From contig DMKD01000421.1 of assembly GCA_003454605.1 (NCBI GenBank), positions 1-5,346 of the forward strand: DNA of 5,346 nucleotides, in the 5' to 3' direction. The translations under genes and the position numbers were made by a program. Positions 1 through 5,346 of this stretch are shown here, one piece after another. Under the pieces are notes generated by a model. That model worked only from the letters and a program-made list of their open reading frames with translations, was not told where the DNA came from and ran no database searches. Source of the stretch: Spirochaeta sp. (lineage in GTDB: Bacteria; Spirochaetota; Spirochaetia; UBA9216). Numbering within the stretch: the first letter of the stretch is position 1; every line of letters starts with the position of its first letter.

Positions 1-1
1 G

Positions 2-916
2 GCAGCAGGTCTCGCCTCAGCCGGCAAGGCTCAGATGATTATAGGCATCGGAGGAGTGAAAACCCTTTCGATAGCCAGAGCTGTGGCCCTGGTTGCGCCA
101 TCTGATCTGAGGGCGGACGATTATATTGACGGTATACAGCCGGATAAGCCACCGCTGCCCTTTCTTTCAGTTCCGTCAGCCTGCCGCGATCCCTTCATGT
201 TTAAAGATTCAATCATGCTGACCGACGGCCGAAACCGCAGCTGCAGTTTGATGAGCACCGCAGGGGTTTATCCTAAAGCCGTATTCATCGATCCTGAAAC
301 TGCTGTGACCATACCCTCAGCTACATTCACATTTTCAATTATGGATACCCTCATGTACTCTATAGAAGGCTACATGTCTGAAAAGAGCAACTTTCTCTCT
401 GAAAACCTCTTTTTAAAGGCGATCTCTGCCGTAGTAACCTCCGAGAGACGGCTGGACGAAAATCTGACCGACCGTGAGGCTTTTATCAAAGCCGCGAGGG
501 CGGGGCTTGTTACCGCAATGGGCTTATCGATGGCCGGTCCCGGTCTCGGCGCCGCCCTGTCTATGATAATCTCTGCGGGCTACAGGGTTCCCCGCGTCCT
601 TGTGTCAGCCGTAATTCTGCCGATTGTACTTGAGTACGGCCTGAAGGTCTGTCCCGAAAAGATAGCCCGTCTTGCTCCTATCTTAAATGAATCTACCGAA
701 GGTCTGCCTGCTGTTGATGCAGCTGCCCGCGTAATCGAGACGATCAGGCATCGAATTGGACTGAAACGGGTGCAGATGCGGCTCAGTGAATTCGGCATCG
801 GTCTTGATGATCTAAGCGGTATTGCCTCGGCAGTCAGGAAATTTGATTTTATCACCCAGCTTCCCGCTCCGGTTTCAACCGATGATCTGATTACAATGCT
901 GCGGAAAACACTATAA
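2..916 (+). CDS. Iron-containing alcohol dehydrogenase-like protein, 5'-partial, metal site degenerate
   Basis: This is the C-terminal three quarters of an Fe-ADH fold protein. The reading frame is open to the left edge, and the in-frame residues before the ATG at 35 fit the helix preceding the family's GGGSxxD motif, so the real start lies roughly 100 residues outside the window. Numbering from that ATG, landmarks in order are GIGGVKTLSIAR at 4-15 (position of GGGSxxDxAK), a VPS...LTD stretch at 46-64 (position of PTTAGTGSE), IDPETAVTIP at 85-94 (family DPxxxxxxP), MDTLMYSIEGY at 103-113 (family GxDALxHAxExY), VPRVLVSAVILPIVLEY at 185-201 (family PHGxANAxxLPxVLxxN), and a typical C-terminal helical part ending PAPVSTDDLITML. 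The metal-binding Asp is kept (D104), but the three His ligands are replaced by Y108, A173 and R187, and the Asp of GGGSxxD is S12. Fold assignment is firm; ordinary metal- and NAD-dependent dehydrogenase activity is doubtful. The frame is uninterrupted, which argues against a decaying pseudogene. It probably forms an operon with the next gene. Confidence 0.8.
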   Translation, partial: AAGLASAGKAQMIIGIGGVKTLSIARAVALVAPSDLRADDYIDGIQPDKPPLPFLSVPSACRDPFMFKDSIMLTDGRNRSCSLMSTAGVYPKAVFIDPETAVTIPSATFTFSIMDTLMYSIEGYMSEKSNFLSENLFLKAISAVVTSERRLDENLTDREAFIKAARAGLVTAMGLSMAGPGLGAALSMIISAGYRVPRVLVSAVILPIVLEYGLKVCPEKIARLAPILNESTEGLPAVDAAARVIETIRHRIGLKRVQMRLSEFGIGLDDLSGIASAVRKFDFITQLPAPVSTDDLITMLRKTL

Positions 917-923
917 TTCTCAG

Positions 924-1736
924 ATGATCACGATAAGAAAGTTGAATACGCTCAAGCCTGCTACCCTCAGGCGCAAGACTGCTGTAATTATCCAGGCCTT
1001 TGAGCAGGATCTTATTCAGGGCCTCAGGATCGATGAGCGATATCTGGCAGCATTCCTAATGCTGACTGTTTCAGCCTTCAGTGACGATGAGTCTGTCGGC
1101 CGGCGGGCTGAGAAGCTTCACAGCAGGCTAGATATGCTCTCATCACAGCAGCTGCTCAGAGAGTTGAACGGGCTTAGGCATCAGATTTTAAAGGTTCTGG
1201 GCTCTGAACCGGCCGACTGGGATCTCTCTGTTTCCCATGCTCCCGTAAGCAGGAGTGATGAGGCAGTGGTTTCAGCCGTCGCGAGAAGCATCATAGAGAT
1301 TTATCTTGATGATCTCCGATCACCATTCAACATAGGATCAATCTTCAGAACATCTGAAGCCTTCGGTGTTTCACGGATTTTGCTGAGTCCCGACTGTCCT
1401 TCTCCCGAACATCCGCGCGCACAGCGATCGTCAATGGGCTGTACGGGGATAGTCCCCTGGGGGCGGGTAGACAAAAAAGATGCCTTCGAGGGAAAGACCG
1501 TCTTCGCGCTCGAGCTTGGAGGCACCGCTCTGTCCGGGTTCCGCTTCCCGGAAAACGGGATTGCGGTGATAGGCTCAGAAGAGCTCGGTATAAGTCCTGA
1601 AGCAAGAAAGGCTGCGGAGAACAGCGGAGGTCTGATATCAATTCCAATCTTTGGAAAAAAGGGATCTATTAATGTTTCAGTTGCATTCGGAATAATGATG
1701 CAGCGCTGGTCGGAGAGCTTCTCTCTAAAGTCTTAA
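924..1736 (+). CDS. SpoU/TrmH-family RNA 2'-O-ribose methyltransferase
   Basis: Predicted SAM-dependent methyltransferase of the SPOUT (alpha/beta knot) class, which methylates a ribose 2'-OH in rRNA or tRNA as a dimer in the cytoplasm. The catalytic domain spans about residues 120-265 and has all three family motifs: motif 1 NIGSIFRTSEAFG at 136-148, with the conserved Arg at 142; motif 2 VIGSEELGI at 215-223; motif 3 IPIFGKKGSINVSVAFG at 240-256, which forms the knot and SAM pocket. Here the usual SLN is SIN. Residues 1-110 look mainly helical and charged and do not resemble the common TrmH/RlmB substrate-binding domain, so the target RNA cannot be named. The ATG lies 7 bases after the upstream stop with no clear Shine-Dalgarno sequence, so translational coupling is likely; an in-frame TTG six codons in (942) is a possible alternative start. 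The stop codon overlaps that of the convergent HDOD gene. Confidence 0.88.
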   Translation: MITIRKLNTLKPATLRRKTAVIIQAFEQDLIQGLRIDERYLAAFLMLTVSAFSDDESVGRRAEKLHSRLDMLSSQQLLRELNGLRHQILKVLGSEPADWDLSVSHAPVSRSDEAVVSAVARSIIEIYLDDLRSPFNIGSIFRTSEAFGVSRILLSPDCPSPEHPRAQRSSMGCTGIVPWGRVDKKDAFEGKTVFALELGGTALSGFRFPENGIAVIGSEELGISPEARKAAENSGGLISIPIFGKKGSINVSVAFGIMMQRWSESFSLKS

Positions 1737-3214
1737 TCGATATCCGAAGAATCTGCATCGAAGGCTTCAGAAAGCCTCTGGGTAATCATCATAAACTGTT
1801 CCTCGGTCTTTATTCCAAAATCATTCAGGATAGACAGGTTTATCTGATCGTATGATATCTCTCCCGATTCAAGATTAGCCATGGAGTTTGCGAGATAAAC
1901 AGTGAATGTGACATCTCTGAATTCCTTCGGCGCCTGCATAGGACTATGATGATATGCGATGGATGCAATCAGAGACGGGGGGAAATTCCATTTTTCGGCG
2001 ATCTTTCCGCCGATCATTGAGTGATTGAGTCCGGCTGAGAGTTCTTCCATTATGTTGTGTTGAAATTCCTTTTCATTACAGAAGCGTGAAATCTTTTCAA
2101 GAAGATCGGGGTGCACGCTTGAAAAGATGATCTTTCCTATGTCATGCAGGATACCGCCGACATAGGCGTCATCAAGGAGTTCCTTTTTACGCTTGAAGTT
2201 TTTCGCAAGGTTGTATGAATAAAATGCTACTCTGTATGAATGATCCCAGAGTGATTTTTGATCAGTCTTTAATACCTTCTGGGTTCCGTATGAGAACAGC
2301 ATGTTTCTTATACCGCGCAGTCCGACGAGTTTGACAGCTTCTACGATATTATCTACCTTTTTAGGCAGCATGAACTGGGCCGAGTTAACGACCTTTAGAA
2401 GATCCCCGGTAAGTGAGGGGTCCATGCTTATCTGGCGTGCGATGTCTGTTAACTCCGATTCGGGATCATTTATAAGTTTCTGGATGAATACTACATTTTC
2501 AGGAAATTGCGGCAGGTCGTCTATCTCATCAACAATTTCCTGAGCAAGCTGGTTAAGGTTTTCAATGTGGATATCGGCAAAGGGAATGGTGATCTTAGCG
2601 ACTGTCTCATCGCCGATGACGTCTATATCGAATGCGTCTTCATCCAATCCTATTTTTTTCAGCATCAATACGAGTATAACTATACCGAGTCCGGCACCTT
2701 CGGAGTCATCAAGAACTGACGACAATGCTTCTTCCATTGATTCAAACGCTCTAGAGCGGGCTATCCGGTCATAGACCCGCATCTGTTCTTTCTGTGAGAT
2801 GAGGGCGTTGTTTTTGATCGACATTGTGAAAGAACTGTCGGTTGCCTGAAAAACAACCTTTATATAAAGGCCGGCTTCCTGCTGCTGCTCAAGCCAGTAA
2901 TTGATATTATCGAGGGTTTCCTGTTTGAAGGATTCCATTCCTTTTGCATAGTCAGAGGGGTCGTCAATATCAAGGTTTTTCTCGGAAAAATAAACCCGCT
3001 TGGTGTTGGCTTTTTTAGCGTTTACTGCAAGTTCTCTCATGCAGTAGGCAATACGATCTTTCAGCTCACCCTGTCCGAATTTGCTGAGGTAAACCCCGAG
3101 AACCTCTTCAATATACATTTCTGTTTCATGAGGAAGTTTAAAAGATTTTATTGTAACCGGTACAGAGGAAACAATCGCTTTGTTGATTTGTGCTGCGTCG
3201 ACCTGTTTTGCCAT
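1733..3214 (-). CDS. HDOD-domain signalling protein with N-terminal GHKL ATPase-like domain
   Basis: A 493-residue cytoplasmic protein with no signal peptide or membrane segment. Residues about 20-212 resemble a GHKL (histidine kinase-type) ATP-binding fold: an N-box-like RELAVNAKKAN at 60-70 (E61, N65) and a glycine-rich SEGAGLGIVI at 171-180 resembling the G2 box. The G1 region has SIKNNA at 132-137 instead of the usual DxGxG, so ATP binding is uncertain. Residues about 228-430 are an HDOD domain, opening with DLPQFPENV and DPSLTGDLLKVVNSAQF. HD-type residues are H325, H357-D358 within HDIGK, H398 and H422-H423; the final Asp typical of catalytic HD hydrolases appears to be Asn (LAN at 441-443). 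HDOD proteins are generally regulatory rather than proven enzymes, so a signal-transduction role is inferred. The start is supported by GGAG five bases upstream and a strong promoter just before it. The partner and output are unknown. Confidence 0.85.
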   Translation of the reverse strand: MAKQVDAAQINKAIVSSVPVTIKSFKLPHETEMYIEEVLGVYLSKFGQGELKDRIAYCMRELAVNAKKANTKRVYFSEKNLDIDDPSDYAKGMESFKQETLDNINYWLEQQQEAGLYIKVVFQATDSSFTMSIKNNALISQKEQMRVYDRIARSRAFESMEEALSSVLDDSEGAGLGIVILVLMLKKIGLDEDAFDIDVIGDETVAKITIPFADIHIENLNQLAQEIVDEIDDLPQFPENVVFIQKLINDPESELTDIARQISMDPSLTGDLLKVVNSAQFMLPKKVDNIVEAVKLVGLRGIRNMLFSYGTQKVLKTDQKSLWDHSYRVAFYSYNLAKNFKRKKELLDDAYVGGILHDIGKIIFSSVHPDLLEKISRFCNEKEFQHNIMEELSAGLNHSMIGGKIAEKWNFPPSLIASIAYHHSPMQAPKEFRDVTFTVYLANSMANLESGEISYDQINLSILNDFGIKTEEQFMMITQRLSEAFDADSSDID

Positions 3215-3219
3215 TTTTA

Positions 3220-3223
3220 CTCC
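3220..3223 (-). promoter_or_regulatory. Shine-Dalgarno site of the HDOD gene
   Basis: On the minus strand TTGGAG is followed by the five bases TAAAA and then the ATG at 3214. This is a good ribosome binding site and fixes that start. It is the only clear Shine-Dalgarno site among the three gene starts visible in the window. Confidence 0.75.
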
Positions 3224-3242
3224 AATTATATTAACTGATTAA

Positions 3243-3271
3243 AGTATAATTTTCATATTTCGTACAGTCAA
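3243..3271 (-). promoter_or_regulatory. Sigma70-type promoter of the HDOD gene
   Basis: Reading the minus strand, -35 TTGACT (3271-3266) and -10 TATACT (3248-3243) are separated by exactly 17 bases. Each hexamer matches the consensus at five of six positions. Initiation would fall near 3236, giving a leader of about 20 bases that contains the Shine-Dalgarno site. The 18 bases just upstream of -35 are AT-rich with a TTAAAA run and could act as an UP element. Beyond them lies the perfect hairpin at 3290-3326. The HDOD gene therefore probably has its own promoter rather than relying on read-through from the protease gene. Confidence 0.7.
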
Positions 3272-3289
3272 TACAAACTTTTAATAATG

Positions 3290-3326
3290 AGCTTCTTTCA
3301 AAACTCGGTTAGTTTTGAAAGAAGCT
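3290..3326. repeat. Perfect 16-bp inverted repeat (hairpin 1)
   Basis: The arm AGCTTCTTTCAAAACT (3290-3305) pairs without mismatch with AGTTTTGAAAGAAGCT (3311-3326) around the five-base loop CGGTT. No T-tract follows immediately on either strand, so it is not a standard intrinsic terminator. It lies 18 bases upstream of the -35 box of the HDOD promoter. The inner arm TTTCAAAACT recurs with one change in hairpin 2. Confidence 0.85.
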
Positions 3327-3329
3327 GTT

Positions 3330-3388
3330 GAGTATTTTTAGCACCTTCAAGTAAATGCTTACAGCACAGTAAGTTGCAATAAATACTC
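3330..3388. repeat. Imperfect nested inverted repeat between the two hairpins
   Basis: The outer arms GAGTATTTTTAGC (3330-3342) and GCAATAAATACTC (3376-3388) pair at 11 of 13 positions. Inside, CTTAC (3358-3362) pairs with GTAAG (3369-3373) around the loop AGCACA. The structure fills almost all of the space between hairpins 1 and 2. It is weaker than its neighbours and could partly be chance in AT-rich DNA. Confidence 0.45.
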
Positions 3389-3403
3389 ATTTACATCTAT
3401 GGT

Positions 3404-3438
3404 TGGAATTTCAAAAGTCCCCGACTTTTGAAATTCCA
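3404..3438. repeat. Perfect 16-bp inverted repeat (hairpin 2)
   Basis: The arm TGGAATTTCAAAAGTC (3404-3419) pairs perfectly with GACTTTTGAAATTCCA (3423-3438) around a CCC loop. It begins 41 bases after the stop codon of the protease gene, where a terminator would be expected, but no U-run follows on that strand. It might stop transcription by another route or protect the mRNA 3' end. Its inner arm TTTCAAAAGT is nearly the same as TTTCAAAACT in hairpin 1, suggesting two members of one palindromic repeat family. Confidence 0.85.
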
Positions 3439-3479
3439 TCAATAATTAATAATCTATCCGTCAGAGGATGCATTCGGGC

Positions 3480-5303
3480 TCAGTTACCGAAGTTTTTCGC
3501 CTGTGCAGCAAGCTTTTTAAGGTTTTTTTCAACCAGCAGGTTCAAACTGCTGTGAGGAAATACTCCCCGTGAGTTGCGTTTTCCCGCTTCTCTTCCGGTT
3601 AAAAGTTCCATGCTGTCGTCAACAGTCGATACAGGATAGATGTGAAACCGTCCTGCGGCAATTTCTTCATTTATTTCATCCGGAAGGATGATGTTCTTGA
3701 TATTGCGTTCAGGAATGATAACCCCCTGCTTGCCTGTAAAGTTTATTGCCCTGCATGCCTTATAGAAGCCTTCTATTTTTTCCCGCAGCCCCCCTACAGC
3801 CTGAATCTCACCTGTTTGGCTGAGACTGCCGGTGACTGCAATATCCTGCCTTATCGGCACACCTGAAATTGCCGACAGCAGAGCATACAGCTCGGAAGAT
3901 GAAGCTGAATCGCCGTCTATTTCACTGTATGACTGTTCAAAACAGATACTCGCGAATATTGAAATGGGAAAATCAGCAGCGAAACGGCTGCGGAGAAAAC
4001 CCTCTAGGATGAGAACCCATTTATCGTGTATTTCTCCGGACAAGCCGGCTTCATGTTCAATGTTTACCAGACCGTTTTCGCCGGGGGCTACTCTTGCTGA
4101 TATAAGCCCCGGGAAGCCGAAAGACCATGGCCCCTTGTCGATGATGGCAAGTCCGTTTACCTTGCCGATTTCAAAACCGTCTACCTTGAGATTTATTTCG
4201 CCTGATTTGATATCTTCAATTATGCGACGTTCAAGAAGGCTAAAGCGGTCAGACTGGTTTATTACGGCGTCGCGCATCTGGTCGGCGGATATATTTTGCT
4301 CCAGGCTGTCTTCAGAGCAGTCTTCCGCGGCAGCTTCGATAATAAGCAGTTCAATCTCGGATGTCAGTGTGCTGAGTTTTGAGTTGTTCTCGGCTGAGGC
4401 GATGCTGTATTTAACTAATTCCAGGGCGGCCTCATCACTGAGCTTTCTGTCCAGCTTTTCAGAGCTGAAATTCCTGAAAAAGTTAACTGAATCGGCGAGG
4501 TTCTTATCGTTAAGTTCAATTACCGAATCAAGCTCGGCAAAGAATTGAAAGAGCTCTCTGAAATCTTCATCGGTGTTATAAAAATGATCAAAGTGACCTT
4601 CGCTGCCCAGGATAACTATCTTCAGATCAAGCTCAATTCCGGGAAGAATGAGATTAGGTCTTTTCTCTCCATAATTGCTTCGGGCAGCAGTTCCATCAAG
4701 CTGTGCACCGGAGGCTTCCGCGCCTATGACAGTTCGTCCCGTTCGCAGAACCCGCTTCAGCAGTTTCCAGCTTTCTTCCTCTTCAAGCAGATCTTCGGCG
4801 TTCAGAAGCAGGATTCCCCCTGCTGAAGCTGCAAGCGAGCCGGCAGTTATTTCGTTTATAGCAGCTGCGTCGCTGCCGAAGAGCCGTTTCGGTATCGGGT
4901 TATTTTCAATAATAACAGGAGCATTACTGCCGCTTACAAGAACAGCTGCCTTCCTGCCTGCGGCAGTTTCTTTACTTACGAAATCCTTCGCGCTGCCTGC
5001 ATCAAGCTCTCTGAGTACAGGTCTCCGGCTGTCTTCGGGGTTTTCGCAGAGGACAAGATCACTGAATCTTCCGGTTTTCATTGATTCTGCAGTCTTCAGG
5101 ATTGCGGCTTCCCGTTCCGGCGCTGAGGGTCCGCATACAAAAATGTTCATCCCGGTTCCGCGTATGCGCAGACTTGTTTCAAGCGCCTGCAGAGCAAATT
5201 TGTCCGTCAGGGAATCGGGAGAAAGGTTTGGTGGTATATTTGAAATGTCTTGCACTGAAAAGCTTAAGTTAATCTCATCAGCGGTTAATTCGCGGGTTTT
5301 CAT
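3480..5303 (-). CDS. LonC-type (S16 family) Lon-like protease with degenerate ATPase module
   Basis: A 607-residue cytoplasmic protein resembling the Lon-related AAA_32 plus Lon_C group. Residues 53-62 (NIFVCGPSAP) occupy the Walker A place but lack GxGK[T/S]. GGILLLNAEDLL at 162-173 matches the family's Walker B segment, with Asn before the acidic pair, and is followed by the characteristic WKLLKRVLRTG. Residues 219-260 (LPGIELDLKIVILG, then DEDFRELFQFFAELDS) match the sensor region, and 285-330 the helical lid. The protease domain is about 375-570: catalytic Ser466 in DGDSASSSEL and Lys509 in GGLREKIEG, 43 residues apart as in E. coli Lon (Ser679/Lys722). Family members commonly approach 800 residues; the long helical insert between the Walker A and B regions is largely absent here. 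LonC proteins lacking Walker motifs are known to degrade unfolded substrates without ATP, and I infer the same here. The ATG at 5303 has no evident Shine-Dalgarno site. It is a stand-alone gene as far as the window shows. Confidence 0.85.
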   Translation of the reverse strand: MKTRELTADEINLSFSVQDISNIPPNLSPDSLTDKFALQALETSLRIRGTGMNIFVCGPSAPEREAAILKTAESMKTGRFSDLVLCENPEDSRRPVLRELDAGSAKDFVSKETAAGRKAAVLVSGSNAPVIIENNPIPKRLFGSDAAAINEITAGSLAASAGGILLLNAEDLLEEEESWKLLKRVLRTGRTVIGAEASGAQLDGTAARSNYGEKRPNLILPGIELDLKIVILGSEGHFDHFYNTDEDFRELFQFFAELDSVIELNDKNLADSVNFFRNFSSEKLDRKLSDEAALELVKYSIASAENNSKLSTLTSEIELLIIEAAAEDCSEDSLEQNISADQMRDAVINQSDRFSLLERRIIEDIKSGEINLKVDGFEIGKVNGLAIIDKGPWSFGFPGLISARVAPGENGLVNIEHEAGLSGEIHDKWVLILEGFLRSRFAADFPISIFASICFEQSYSEIDGDSASSSELYALLSAISGVPIRQDIAVTGSLSQTGEIQAVGGLREKIEGFYKACRAINFTGKQGVIIPERNIKNIILPDEINEEIAAGRFHIYPVSTVDDSMELLTGREAGKRNSRGVFPHSSLNLLVEKNLKKLAAQAKNFGN

Positions 5304-5312
5304 TCAAAGCTG

Positions 5313-5341
5313 ATATTACTATAATCGCAGAATGGAATCAA
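5313..5341 (-). promoter_or_regulatory. Possible weak promoter of the Lon-like gene
   Basis: On the minus strand TTGATT (5341-5336) and TAATAT (5318-5313) are 17 bases apart, each matching the sigma70 consensus at four of six positions. If used, transcription would begin only a few bases before the ATG at 5303, giving an almost leaderless mRNA, which would fit the absence of a Shine-Dalgarno site. An overlapping TATAGT (5323-5318) is an alternative -10 with a poor -35. The window ends too close to judge promoters further upstream. Confidence 0.3.
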
Positions 5342-5346
5342 CAGAC

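Noticed and set aside
580..855. Minus-strand frame of 91 codons inside the alcohol dehydrogenase-like gene
   Set aside because: Shadow of the well-supported plus-strand gene, with no motif or start signal.
1345..1647. Minus-strand frames (100 and 74 codons) inside the methyltransferase gene
   Set aside because: They lie opposite the conserved SPOUT motifs and encode biased sequence with no independent support.
3288..3332. Short plus-strand frame of 14 codons beginning with an ATG at 3288, reading through hairpin 1
   Set aside because: No ribosome binding site, and most of it is the inverted repeat itself.
3404..3438. Hairpin 2 as an intrinsic terminator of the protease gene
   Set aside because: The position is right, but the minus-strand sequence after the stem has no run of T, so it does not meet the standard criteria; kept as a repeat only.
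3290..3438. CRISPR array or insertion sequence remnant
   Set aside because: There are only two related palindromes, no regular spacing or spacers, no transposase fragment and no target-site duplication.
3359..3439. Short minus-strand frame of 26 codons beginning with an ATG at 3439, reading through hairpin 2
   Set aside because: It has no Shine-Dalgarno site and its first codons are simply the palindrome; too short and too likely by chance to call a gene.
3832..4548. Open frame of 238 codons on the plus strand inside the Lon-like gene
   Set aside because: It is antisense to a confidently assigned protease gene, is Ser/Arg/Lys-rich low-quality sequence with no recognisable motif, and starts without a ribosome binding site.
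4675..5313. Open frame of 212 codons on the plus strand opposite the protease N-terminal region
   Set aside because: Its composition is dominated by Ser, Arg, Ala and Pro, as expected for the reverse complement of the real gene, and it resembles no family.

Overview
The window looks like an ordinary chromosomal stretch of a bacterium of moderate GC content, most likely a spirochaete (Treponema/Spirochaeta-like). That guess rests on general resemblance: the GHKL-like plus HDOD protein, the short LonC-like protease and the AT-rich palindromic hairpin between genes. No marker gene in the window settles the taxonomy.

Layout. Two genes run left to right: the 3' part of an iron-containing alcohol dehydrogenase-like gene (2-916, its start lies outside the window), then, 7 bases later, a SpoU/TrmH-family RNA 2'-O-methyltransferase (924-1736). 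Two genes run right to left: a GHKL-like/HDOD signalling protein (1733-3214) and a LonC-type protease (3480-5303). The methyltransferase and HDOD genes converge and their stop codons overlap, so there is no room for a terminator between them. The only sizeable non-coding stretch is 3215-3479. It holds a strong sigma70-type promoter and Shine-Dalgarno site for the HDOD gene, then three consecutive inverted-repeat structures. The outer two are perfect 16-bp stems that share a core arm sequence, which suggests a dispersed palindromic element.

How the genes fit together. There is no obvious common pathway. The recurring theme is familiar folds whose cofactor or nucleotide sites are altered. The alcohol dehydrogenase-like protein has lost the three histidine metal ligands and the usual NAD-binding motifs, yet its frame is intact. 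The Lon-like protein keeps the Ser-Lys protease dyad at the standard spacing, but its Walker A is unrecognisable and its ATPase module is shortened. The HDOD protein carries an N-terminal GHKL-like domain with a good N-box and glycine-rich G2 box but an atypical G1 box. The methyltransferase has all three SPOUT motifs behind an N-terminal helical domain that I do not recognise. I found no mobile element, CRISPR array, tRNA or rRNA.
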